From an uncultured Oscillospiraceae bacterium (GTDB lineage: Bacteria; Bacillota; Clostridia; Oscillospirales; Oscillospiraceae), in the NCBI GenBank assembly GCA_910588045.1, contig CAJUPS010000004.1, positions 36,311 to 100,310 of the forward strand: DNA of 64,000 bases, read 5' to 3'. Both the position numbers and the translations under genes were made by a program. Shown here piece by piece: positions 45,301 to 51,825 of this stretch. A model generated the notes under the pieces. It searched no databases and had not been told where the DNA came from. It was given only the letters and a program-made list of their open reading frames with translations. The first letter of the stretch is position 1; each line of letters starts with the position of its first letter.

Positions 45301-47483
45301 GCAGGGCCGTCGGTGCTGCGGCGTTGGAGGTGCGCGTGACGGCATGGGACGGCGGCGCCGTCATCCTGGACCAGCAAGAGATTCCCCTGCTGGAGGATGG
45401 AAGTTTCCATACAGAGCTCACCGTTCCCCAGGGCGGCTGGTATCGGACGGAGCTGACCGCATGGGATACCGGCGGCGCGGAGATCGCCAGACTCCAGAGC
45501 GGCCGGTGGGGCGTGGGAATCAATATCCTCTGCATAGGACAGTCCAACATGGCCGGTCAGGGAAAAGGGGACTATGTGATAGCCGGGGACCGGGTATCCA
45601 ACTTCATGAATGAGACCTGGAGCCATTTGGAGGATCCCTACGCCAAGGGAGATACGAGCATATCGAAAAATAACGCCTGCGGCGGGTCCATGGTTCCCAC
45701 CATCGGAAATATTTTGACAGAGGCGTACCATGTGCCCGTAGGCTTTGTTCCGGCCGCACTAAGCGGTGCGAACCTCCTCACGGACAGCGGAGGGTATCCA
45801 TACTGGCTGAAACGCAATGAGGAGAATCCGGCCGACCGCTCCACACTCTATGGAAATTCGCTGTACCGCGCACAGATGGCGGGCGGGATAGAGTTCATCA
45901 TCATGAATCAGGGGGAAAATAACGTCTCCACAAAAACCAGCCAGGCGGACTATGCATCGGGAATGCGCCAGCTTCTGGCCAACTACCAGAGAGATCTGGG
46001 GTGGGATGTGCCGCTCATTTACTGCCAGCTGGGTCCTGCAAAGGCGTCCTCCTGGAACGACAGTCATGGCGAGTTCATCTCCGGAATCCGCAGTGCACAG
46101 CTGGAGGTGGATAATGGGACCGATTTGATTCTTGGCGCGGTGGAGCTGGACCTTGTGCGCAACGCCGATAACCTGCACTATACGTCCCAGTCGCAGCAAG
46201 TTATTGGGCAGAGGATGGCCAATGCCATCCGGTATCTGCTGGGGGATGCGCCGACCTACAGGGGACCGTCGATTTCCGGTGCACGATTCCAGGACGACAG
46301 CCGCACCGTGATTGACGTGTCCGTTGCGCACACTGGCGGCACGGATATTTCCCCTGCGGCGGGGATCACCGGATTCGAGGTGCTGGATGGGGAAGCGCCG
46401 GTCGAGGTCCTCTCAGCGGTGAGAAAAGACGCTCATACCATCACCATCACACTGGCCCGCCGTATAGAAGGCGAGGGCAGGCTCTGCTATATGCGTGGTC
46501 TGCTCCCGGACGTGTCGGGATTGGTCAAGGACAATTCGCCTCTGGCGCTCCCGCTCAATGTGACGCCGGGATGGCTGACGGTAGAGGAGTTAGGCAATCC
46601 GGTGGATTTGTCGGAGCTGGCAGATTTGCTGCGCCAGGCAGAGCAGCTGGAAGAGACAGGGTATACGGAGGAGTCTTGGGCGGCGCTCCTCAGAGCAAAG
46701 AGGGAAGCCCAGATTCTGTTGGACGGCACGGATGTTGGTCAAGAAGAGGTGGACCGTGCCGTAACCATGCTGCGTCAGGCGCTGTCAAATTTGATTGCCG
46801 CTGAGCCGGACGGCCCCGGTGAAATCTATTTCCCGAATATTTATATTCCTGCCGTCCCGACATCTCCGCCTGTAAAAGATCCCTCCACCAATATTTCGGA
46901 GCCGGATACTCCGCTGACAGGCCAACGGTCCTTTGAGGATGTAACAAAGGACAATTGGTTCTATACGGCAGTTCATGATGTGGTGCAAAGAGGTATCATG
47001 ACCGGCGTTTCCGAGACGCGCTTCGACCCAGACGGGCTTCTGACCAGAGGGATGGTCGTTACGATTCTCTACCGCATGGAGGGTGAACCTGCGTACCAGA
47101 CGCCAGCGTTCTCTGATGTGGCGGAAGGAGAGTATTACACGTCGGCAATCGCTTGGGCAGTGGACTGGGAGATCATCAACGGATATGGCGACGGTCGTTT
47201 CGGGCCGGATGACAGTGTCACACGGGAGCAGCTGGCCGTAATCCTATATCGCTACGCTGAGACAAAAGGGATCCTGGCCGTTCCTGGCGCTGATCTTTCT
47301 CCCTTTACAGATGCCGGAGAGATCAGCGGCTATGCGGTGGAAGCGGTCCGGTGGGCAAATGCCCTAAATTTGATTTCCGGCGTAACGTCTGAGGAGCTTC
47401 AGCCTACCGGTAGGACAACCCGTGCGCAGGTGGCCATGATTTTCCACCGGCTCTTGCTCCTTGCCTGGGAACCGGCGGAATAG
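39342..47483 (+). CDS. 2713-residue SLH-anchored multi-enzyme: divergent GH9-like, CE1-type and SASA-type esterase
   Basis: Giant exported protein; the TTG start follows AAAGGAGCG and a signal peptide (KKIRRSIALLVLTAMLLGMSPAAALEG). In order: beta modules to about 235; LamG-like module 240-420; another sugar-binding-like module 425-570; CelD_N-type Ig domain from VLVNQLGYD (575); an alpha/alpha-barrel GH9-like domain 655-1100 with late motifs LFGRNPTGR and EGWVAYNTAWNA; Ig-like and BIG2-type domains 1105-1370; binding module to 1510; CE1-type esterase 1527-1769 with Ser1664 in GQSFGG; LamG-like 1772-1960; Ig-like; SASA-type esterase 2060-2305 with Ser2068 in GQSNMAGQG; FIVAR-like helices 2420-2487; three SLH repeats 2528-2710. 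The GH9 motif DAGD is not seen. It would cut and de-esterify a polysaccharide at the cell surface for the importer upstream. Confidence 0.85.
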   Translation: MKKIRRSIALLVLTAMLLGMSPAAALEGQTESGTESVVLTGSESGADAGQQEDGLPEQNVYAQDAEVAEDAAGPDNASAFAGSAGYHMTLDSEGVTRGGDWTDSGRLTGSCQEAKSVYSQQVGAYVQFQPAAIEAGWYTVSFYYIAQDQNTLKMSAEILASSETKAVQPTAPVSDGWVDLGVFPFAGDGNEYLRLTIAQAGTWSRVADVRFAPSEAPEGPGEEPPKEPEPPVGGGETGAILYDNDFSQLPAELQGIPGWGLVELADGKALQGTSPAGAGLLAQLTPTLPETYTIVVDMAIMEAVGSNGYSAGLTFCHTDSSNFYHYRVDCGTKTNAQLYWWDRGTVNKTITPDFPMALTLGEAKRLRVTVDGETIRCYMDGALTQTYTASVSGGYAGLRIYNARTLFDNFVMYSGAVPPPEGGERAQGFTFPVPDGVVYTTRDSDVYGETSGAWSDYSTVDMGTVRRAQDGGTANFSFYPPEEGTRNYAIDWYLPANDGAKADFTVNTQDGMWKYSLSANKEAGWHRLGVVAATSGTAFTIQAASAELLYAGAVKITPTEARPDPVYTPTGGGSEEIAVLVNQLGYDTGKSKRATVPNAVDGTPFQVVDERTGAVAFFGVVMEGIADFSGLDTETDTDYYIACAGARSYSFTIGRDLIQRRSAANALAFMNETRSDTFEWGRAGIAWRDSHQFSFELNGLVLQYMANPSLYDNLPYGIVHADTCEYEALRTQDEPDILWLIQFAALRYYDWGHNEGKKLHMLTKEQLAYYLYLYPEIRAYVPEETYLAIRDYTISVWGDSACNVEWYGVSGSDHNLYSVQKLFGGLKGSQPPGHSIVPNLLMYEVARRDGLGEDVAERFFQAAYDNCLYTIRELDITDPNFNKGQRMSEYITVPALCWFLEMYPDRAPVGLKAALETWAEKTIARSNNMWDIRMAASMEAGDGAYSFPNKGTPIDKDYWTGAAYALADGQNPAPKNEPGNQAGLQAVTYAAARVLDQGANTARLRELGVAAIDDLFGRNPTGRAAFYHFTRDFEGANLGWYTQYKGGNGVLGGCTAVIDANAPELCYPYAPENYNTGYTEGWVAYNTAWNASLAYAAADSVALTVSGSSGSVGGTVTVTLTAPANLNAAAVETASVKVTDVLTGAQTALTLRETAPDSSVFSGVYRLPNTAAVEISYGAGLFRQARTITVSDFTSTPLTSVSVTPDALALGVGETAVLTAVVLPEDANDQRLTWRSDNPAVAEVQDGRVTAVGPGEADIHAVGWDGTEGVCHVIVTAARAIGLRVSAPDALSLFDGAGTAAVTGVIYSGGSVETENLPQVRFRSSAPDILSVDEETGVLHPLSAGCAEITAETLDGALSGTAEVTVTGEKTFDLLAIKRSNGAAAGGGASVTEVSDNSINQTRVKLTGGQVGGSASFALGTAPAGDYEVVLNSKYYGGQYAYGQWSFQVNGTAVGSVINFNDPERNGGYHDISLGRITLTESGQVTFTFVSADGGTLVPVSVTLRRFTGEEPGPGPEVEPGQTEPKIHSLDEMYRKVYTDTSIQRNGLHYRLYVPAGYTHEQTEELPLLIYLNGAGSRGTDNDTQLKNLSPLLVPLIDSEKYPCMIVVPQLPVSDKWVNVDWTRGSYSKDVPESNSAKLLVGLIGELKQAYRIDEERVYLMGQSFGGYGTWDLITRHRELFAAAIPMCGAGCLERAEAIQDLPLLVLHGAADPTVPVSGSREMTEALRKAGSNSVTYLEYPGDDHYIQRRIFEQPELYLDWLFRQEKGSEPHAADISGCYFPELTLNMNQTGQQERLNVVSGTTSISNEKLTLKPANASSTALALVKDTGDFADGMLTVHVENGSINGGGLVLRAQDDKTYLHVRFNNVGGNNLEIMEMVNGASVSKRTAPHQVADNRISCLRVELQGSQVRAWVNNRLILSYTIQSEALKTSGAVGLRAYGTDLTVDDLIWSVRQGGSTITLTSMADRQVYQRDAAAGVGRVPLTGRAVGAAALEVRVTAWDGGAVILDQQEIPLLEDGSFHTELTVPQGGWYRTELTAWDTGGAEIARLQSGRWGVGINILCIGQSNMAGQGKGDYVIAGDRVSNFMNETWSHLEDPYAKGDTSISKNNACGGSMVPTIGNILTEAYHVPVGFVPAALSGANLLTDSGGYPYWLKRNEENPADRSTLYGNSLYRAQMAGGIEFIIMNQGENNVSTKTSQADYASGMRQLLANYQRDLGWDVPLIYCQLGPAKASSWNDSHGEFISGIRSAQLEVDNGTDLILGAVELDLVRNADNLHYTSQSQQVIGQRMANAIRYLLGDAPTYRGPSISGARFQDDSRTVIDVSVAHTGGTDISPAAGITGFEVLDGEAPVEVLSAVRKDAHTITITLARRIEGEGRLCYMRGLLPDVSGLVKDNSPLALPLNVTPGWLTVEELGNPVDLSELADLLRQAEQLEETGYTEESWAALLRAKREAQILLDGTDVGQEEVDRAVTMLRQALSNLIAAEPDGPGEIYFPNIYIPAVPTSPPVKDPSTNISEPDTPLTGQRSFEDVTKDNWFYTAVHDVVQRGIMTGVSETRFDPDGLLTRGMVVTILYRMEGEPAYQTPAFSDVAEGEYYTSAIAWAVDWEIINGYGDGRFGPDDSVTREQLAVILYRYAETKGILAVPGADLSPFTDAGEISGYAVEAVRWANALNLISGVTSEELQPTGRTTRAQVAMIFHRLLLLAWEPAE

Positions 47484-47542
47484 GAGGAGACCTGTCAGAT
47501 GCACAGCGTAATGCCGTTGTGTGCACTGCCGGGGATATAAAG

Positions 47543-47586
47543 GAGAGTGCCCCTTGCAATCTTTCTGGATTGCAAGGGGCACTCTC
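47543..47586 (+). terminator. Long perfect hairpin after the surface-enzyme gene
   Basis: An 18-base perfect stem (47543-47560 with 47569-47586) and 8-base loop lies 60 bases after the stop of the giant gene. The T-run is missing, but position and strength fit a transcript end. Confidence 0.65.
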
Positions 47587-47589
47587 TGC

Positions 47590-47740
47590 GTGTCAAAAAA
47601 CTAAGCGGGGATTCTCCCCTTGTGGGGGAGAGCTCGGGGCGCTAAGGCCGCCCCAGCCTCAAGCCGCCAAAGGCGGTCCACGGGGGCGAAGCGAGGATTT
47701 TTGCGCAGGCACAGCCGGAGCAAAAATAACGGCGGCATTG
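47590..47740. repeat. Cluster of short palindromes, possible dispersed intergenic repeat
   Basis: Four hairpins lie in a row: TCTCCCC/GGGGAGA (47613-47631), GGGGCG/CGCCCC (47636-47654), GCCGCC/GGCGGT-type (about 47663-47677) and ATTTTTGC/GCAAAAAT (47697-47727). No gene is visible from 47484 to 47877. The build resembles dispersed intergenic repeats of clostridia, but no second copy is in this window. Confidence 0.4.
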
Positions 47741-47877
47741 GGAAGAGTATTCTGTGCAGGGAAAATCACGAAGACATGTCTGATACCTCTGCTTCTGACT
47801 TTTCGGACGGTCCGGGATCATCAACAGAATCACACCCGATTTGACCAGAGGCTCCGGATACCACCGGATTGGACACT

Positions 47878-49260
47878 TCATTCTAATGCAAACATCTGCC
47901 GCGTATTGAGCATAAAGGGAAACATAACCGCATTCAGTGTGCTCATTGGCAAAACATCCTCGTGCAGGTCGATGCCCAATGTATCTCTCATAAATTGCTG
48001 TCCCACAGCAATCTCCTGATATAGCTCAGGATAGGCCGTTTTCAGCTCCAGCCGCAGTCCTTCCTCTGCCACAACCACGGTATCTTCACAGATTGCAGAG
48101 ACTATAGGACTGGATGCTGCCGCAATAATATCGCACTGAATATGAGAGCCGCTGTGGATTCTGACCTCGGAGCCATGCCGAAATTCTGTGTTGACCCACT
48201 CATCGCCTCCGATATAATGTCCCGGATTTAAGGTAAACCCCAATTGGGGATCCCCGATAATCTCATGAATCTGATCGTATATCTTTCCACAGCTGCATCC
48301 GACACAAAGTTGCTCGTACCAGAGCGCAACGGCGGACCAATATGGCATGAGATGGGACTCCAACGATGGACGTAATGCAGGCAGAACACTCCCCATATCC
48401 TCTGCCGCCAGGGCCGCTCTGCACATGAGAGATCCGCGCTGCGAAAATGCCATGCTCATTGGGCCGCCACGTTCCAGCCGGACAAAAGGACTGGGACTTT
48501 TGATCCCCATGGACACCGACTTCTCACCGAAGTTCACCATGGAGTGGGTTTGTTGTGGCGCAAAATCAATACCGCCAACACGGGATAATTCCAACTCCGA
48601 TATGCCGGGCCGTAACTTGGAGAACATTCTCCGCATAACGTTTGCCACTTTTTCTGCTTGTCTGTGGATTTCCGCGATTTCTTCCGCAGAGCGGATCGTC
48701 ATTCTCAGTCCGTTGGGCAACCCTGTCAGTTCCCTTGTGAAGTTTATAAGGCTTCCGTGACCAACCACATCGCGCAGCGTTTGGACAATATATTCCGGCA
48801 CGTCAAACCAATCCGCATCATCGTAATATTTATAGCCGGATAGACCTACCGCCATCCCGACAGAAATGGAGGCCCGTGCAAAAATCTCACGAAGCGAGGG
48901 AGAATCGGAGCGCGGCTGTCCCTGGAGACTGAAATTCTGATAGCGCAGAATATGTATTTCATAGGGTATGATTTTGCAGTACGCCTCCCCCTCATTCCCT
49001 ACGACGATTGTGCAGCTGCCATCGGCACGCAGGATAAACAGGGCCTCCTCAAAGCGGCAGTCATATTTGGAAAAATATGCAATGTTGGCAAAGTGCTCCC
49101 GGTCTCCGTACAGCACTACTGCATCCAAACCCATCTCCCTTATCCGGGAATGCAAACGCTTCAGACGCGTCAAATATATTTCCGGGGACAATTCCATCGG
49201 CTGCTCACGGCTTTCCTCCATGATGTACGATGGGCATTCTCTTATGGTGACCTGTTTCAT
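47878..49260 (-). CDS. M24-family (creatinase/Xaa-Pro peptidase-like) protein
   Basis: 460-residue protein with a creatinase-type N-terminal domain (RLKRLHSRIREMGLDAVVLYGDREHFANIAY) and an M24 pita-bread fold starting near GLRMTIRSAEEIAEIHRQAEKV. The usual Asp-Asp-His-Glu-Glu metal ligands are hard to place: the region that should carry them reads NPGHYIGGDEWVNTEF and SHIQCDIIAAASSPIVSAICEDTVVV. It may be a non-peptidase member or use a shifted ligand set. The ATG at 49260 follows GGGAGGTAGC; longer starts are unlikely. Remnants of an M20 peptidase and a sugar ATPase lie upstream. Confidence 0.7.
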   Translation of the reverse strand: MKQVTIRECPSYIMEESREQPMELSPEIYLTRLKRLHSRIREMGLDAVVLYGDREHFANIAYFSKYDCRFEEALFILRADGSCTIVVGNEGEAYCKIIPYEIHILRYQNFSLQGQPRSDSPSLREIFARASISVGMAVGLSGYKYYDDADWFDVPEYIVQTLRDVVGHGSLINFTRELTGLPNGLRMTIRSAEEIAEIHRQAEKVANVMRRMFSKLRPGISELELSRVGGIDFAPQQTHSMVNFGEKSVSMGIKSPSPFVRLERGGPMSMAFSQRGSLMCRAALAAEDMGSVLPALRPSLESHLMPYWSAVALWYEQLCVGCSCGKIYDQIHEIIGDPQLGFTLNPGHYIGGDEWVNTEFRHGSEVRIHSGSHIQCDIIAAASSPIVSAICEDTVVVAEEGLRLELKTAYPELYQEIAVGQQFMRDTLGIDLHEDVLPMSTLNAVMFPFMLNTRQMFALE

Positions 49261-49382
49261 TGCTACCTCCCAGCAGCGCTTGGCGCTTTTATCCGTAATC
49301 GAGCAGAGCGCCCGGCGCTCCACAGTGGTTGTTTTTTCACCGTGGGGCCGGGCAGCATCTGCTTGTTGCAAAACCGGAGATC

Positions 49383-49531
49383 CTACTCCTCAATTCCACA
49401 CCAGTCCATAATGGTCAGCGCCATTACCTTTGTGCACTGAATCAGGTCCGCCACCGAGACGGATTCGTTGTCCTGATGGGCACAGATGGGATCTCCCGGG
49501 CCGTAGTTTACAACAGGGATTCCCACCTTTT
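49383..49531 (-). pseudogene. C-terminal remnant of an M20-family peptidase
   Basis: The last 46 or so residues read [11 protein letters not shown], then [17 protein letters not shown], the C-terminal metal-binding end of M20 peptidases of the ArgE/DapE type. The preceding residues in the same frame belong to an ABC ATPase, so a deletion joined the two genes in frame. The junction is close to 49532. The fragment cannot fold alone. Confidence 0.65.
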
Positions 49532-49890
49532 CCTGGAGGAGTTCCTCCAGCTTATGGGAAATAATAATGACAGAAATTCCCCGCTCTTCACGCAGCTTCA
49601 AAATGAGATTGAGAAGTGCATCGCTGTCCTTGTCATTCAAAGCGGCGGTAGGCTCATCCATAATCAGGAGCTTTACATTCTTAGACAGCGCCTTGGCAAT
49701 CTCGACCAGCTGTTGTTTTCCCACGCCCAAATACTTACACGCCGTGTGGGGATTTTCCGCTAAACCGACCGCTTTCCCCTACAAGTGCATGAATGGATCT
49801 CTGTTCAACCTGTAAGCTCACCTGCTTTAACGCCATAACGCCGGAAAAGGATTTTTGAATCCCCTCCATTGTTAAGAGAATTTTGCTCAT
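49532..49890 (-). pseudogene. Deleted RbsA/MglA-type sugar ABC ATPase
   Basis: The N-terminus [22 protein letters not shown] to HALVGE is present but stops before Walker A is complete and goes out of frame. The next recognisable part, [18 protein letters not shown] with Walker [12 protein letters not shown] and the switch SHKLEEL, is in another frame. About a hundred residues between them are missing, and the second half is replaced by the M20 remnant. It is a remnant of a ribose/galactose-type (CUT2) importer. Confidence 0.7.
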
Positions 49891-49918
49891 AGCTGTGGCA
49901 CTCCCCCCATTAAAGGTG

Positions 49919-50614
49919 TCCGCTATCGAGGCACTGTGTGGAAACGGATTGGATGGACTTGCCATCACTGCGGTTAATCACCCCCTTGTGTCTGCCAAAT
50001 TGAGGTCACTGACACAGAACGGAGTCCCTGTTGTTACAGCAAATAGCGATGTTCCCAACTGTGGTAGGATTGCCTTTGTCGGCAGTGATTATCACAAAAG
50101 CGGGAAAACCGCTGCCGGTCTGATGAATCTGATTTGTGGCGGACCGGCAAAGGCCGGTGTCCTTATTGGTTCACCATGGGTTATGTGTGATGCAGAGCGG
50201 CTCTCCGGTTTTGTGGAGCAGCTGAATACGCAATATCCCTACATTCAGATTGTCCATACGGCGGTCAACCACAGCGATGAATTTGAAAGCTATGCAACGA
50301 CAAAAAGAATGCTGGCGGAATTTCCTGAAATCACGGCTCTCTATCTTGCTGCCGCTGGAGTGGAGGGCGCTTGCCGCGCCATCTCCGATCTTGGATATAA
50401 GGGAAGCATCAAGGTCATCAGCCATGACGCTCCACCTGTTACCCTGCAGCTATTGGATGACGGTTCTATCGCTGCCACAATTACTCAGCAGCCCTTTGTG
50501 CAAGGCGCGAAGCCATTGGAGATACTTCTGGACTACCTGGGAATGAATATCCTACCGGAGGAAGAGTGCATTTATACCAAGATTGAAATTAAGATCAAAG
50601 AAAATATGGTATGA
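49919..50614 (+). pseudogene. LacI-family regulator or sugar-binding protein lacking its N-terminus
   Basis: About 230 residues of a periplasmic-binding-protein fold: [47 protein letters not shown] and the end YTKIEIKIKENM, which is typical of LacI-type regulators. The DNA-binding domain and first part of the effector domain are missing. The open frame upstream overlaps the ATPase remnant on the other strand, so the junction lies near 49919. It probably controlled the lost importer. Confidence 0.65.
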
Positions 50615-50844
50615 CAATATGGCCTTTCTTCCGTCACACATTCTTTTTGCCGTTCGGATAAGATTTATAACACGCAGAAGAGCGGCGGCCCTTCTCCTCG
50701 AGCGTTCTTCGGAAAACGCCAGATCGCATACAAATTGGCGCTGCTGGTTTCCCAATGCTGTTCCATAAGGCCATAAACGCCCGAGTGCTGTCGGACTATT
50801 TTTTTACCAGCTGCCACCTATTTCAAAAAGTGGCGTGTTGGGGC

Positions 50845-50873
50845 TTGACAAATGGACTGGAATGCGGTAATAT
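50845..50873 (+). promoter_or_regulatory. Promoter of the tRNA-Val gene
   Basis: TTGACA (50845-50850) and TAATAT (50868-50873) are exactly 17 bases apart and end 17 bases before the tRNA. The sequence 50615-50844 holds nothing else I can support. Confidence 0.8.
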
Positions 50874-50890
50874 ATCACTGTTCCGTCCAT

Positions 50891-50967
50891 GGACGCTTAG
50901 CTCAGCTGGCTAGAGCACCTGCTTGACGTGCAGGGGGTCAGCGGTTCAAGTCCGTTAGCGTCCACCA
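50891..50967 (+). tRNA. tRNA-Val (anticodon GAC)
   Basis: The 77-base cloverleaf has acceptor stem GGACGCT/AGCGTCC, D arm GCTC..GAGC, anticodon stem CCTGC/GCAGG with loop TTGACGT (anticodon GAC), and T arm with TTCAAGT. The terminal CCA is encoded. A strong promoter precedes it and a terminator follows within six bases. It marks the left edge of the integrative element whose integrase is at 51826. Confidence 0.96.
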
Positions 50968-50972
50968 GTTGA

Positions 50973-51005
50973 AGCCCTAGAGCCGCAATGGTTCTAGGGC
51001 TTTTG
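50973..51005 (+). terminator. Terminator of the tRNA-Val gene
   Basis: A 12-pair stem with one G-U pair (AGCCCTAGAGCC, 50973-50984, with 50990-51001), a 5-base loop, followed by TTTTGCTTTG. Confidence 0.85.
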
Positions 51006-51128
51006 CTTTGCCTTGGGATTGGAAGATTTTGGGTTGTACGACACGATTACGACACTAATTTGAAAATGAGGGTGTTTGCAGCGCCGCTATGGCGGCAGAT
51101 GCGCGGATGATTTCTCCATTCTTTTTTC

Positions 51129-51157
51129 TTGACTAAATATTGAAATTATCATATAAT
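51129..51157 (+). promoter_or_regulatory. Promoter of the toxin-antitoxin pair
   Basis: TTGACT (51129-51134) and a perfect TATAAT (51152-51157) are 17 bases apart, 31 bases before the antitoxin GTG. The AT-rich surroundings differ from the flanking DNA. Confidence 0.8.
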
Positions 51158-51188
51158 AATAGCAGAATCATTATAGGGGGTGGCTTTT

Positions 51189-51455
51189 GTGCAAATCAAA
51201 TCTTCCACCGTTTTGCGCAATGATTATAATGCAGTCTCCACGCTGGCCCACCAGACGCAGGAGCCGATCTACATTACTAAGAACGGCGAGGGCGATGTTG
51301 TCGTCATGAGCATAGCGGCTTTTGAGGAGCGCGAGTTGCAATTGAAGCACCGGGCAGATATTTTGGAGGCGGAATTTTCCCGGCTTAACGGTGAACCTAC
51401 CTGCTCGGTGGCACAAGTGCGTGAGCGTTTGAGGGAGAAATACCGTCATGCCTAA
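51189..51455 (+). CDS. Phd/YefM-family antitoxin
   Basis: 88-residue antitoxin beginning MQIKSSTVLRNDYNAVS, the typical DNA-binding N-terminus of Phd/YefM proteins, with ITKNGEGDVVVMSIAAFE and a helical, charged C-terminus that would wrap the toxin. The GTG at 51189 lies eight bases after AGGGGG; a GTG at 51180 overlaps that site. The stop overlaps the toxin start by eight bases. It should repress its own promoter. Confidence 0.88.
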   Translation: MQIKSSTVLRNDYNAVSTLAHQTQEPIYITKNGEGDVVVMSIAAFEERELQLKHRADILEAEFSRLNGEPTCSVAQVRERLREKYRHA

Positions 51456-51756
51456 GTGCAATGTAGAGATACTGTCTCCCGCATGGCGGGATATAGACCG
51501 CATATCAGATCATCACTTGATGGCAGTAGGACCACAGTCTGCCGAGCGGATCACGGACAAGCTGCTGGATACGATTGAGCTGTTGGGAGAGCAACCGTAT
51601 ATGGGCGCTCTCCATCCTGACCCATTCCTGGCGCAGCGTCAGTTTCGCAAGGTCATTTGTGGAAACTATATCTGTGTTTACAAGGTAATTGACAGCACGG
51701 TGTATATCTATCGTGTGGTTGATGGCAGAAGCAACTATGCACAGCTGTTCAAATGA
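51448..51756 (+). CDS. RelE/ParE-family toxin
   Basis: 102-residue toxin of the RelE/ParE fold: VEILSPAWRDIDRISDHH at the start, then AERITDKLLDTIELL helices and the C-terminal strand RKVICGNYICVYKVIDSTVYIYRVVDGR. The gene overlaps the antitoxin gene, so the two are made together. RelE members cut mRNA on the ribosome and ParE members poison gyrase; the sequence does not settle which. It probably stabilises the integrative element. Confidence 0.88.
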   Translation: MPKCNVEILSPAWRDIDRISDHHLMAVGPQSAERITDKLLDTIELLGEQPYMGALHPDPFLAQRQFRKVICGNYICVYKVIDSTVYIYRVVDGRSNYAQLFK

Positions 51757-51783
51757 ATCAAAAAAACAGAGTTGAACGGTAAC

Positions 51784-51822
51784 GGGCGGACAAGCCTCAG
51801 CTTGTCCGCCCACCTGTTTTTT
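51784..51822. terminator. Terminator between toxin and integrase genes
   Basis: A 12-base perfect stem (GGGCGGACAAGC, 51784-51795, with 51800-51811) and four-base loop, followed by ACCTGTTTTTTT. It ends the toxin message and lies next to the convergent integrase stop at 51826. Confidence 0.85.
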
Positions 51823-51825
51823 TGC

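Noticed and set aside
47519..48019. Plus-strand frame across the hairpin cluster after 47483
   Set aside because: It runs through a perfect terminator hairpin and four other palindromes and overlaps the M24 gene; composition is not protein-like.
50943..50967. Second att copy of the tRNA 3' end inside the window
   Set aside because: Reading through to 64000 I found no repeat of this segment, so no attR is claimed.
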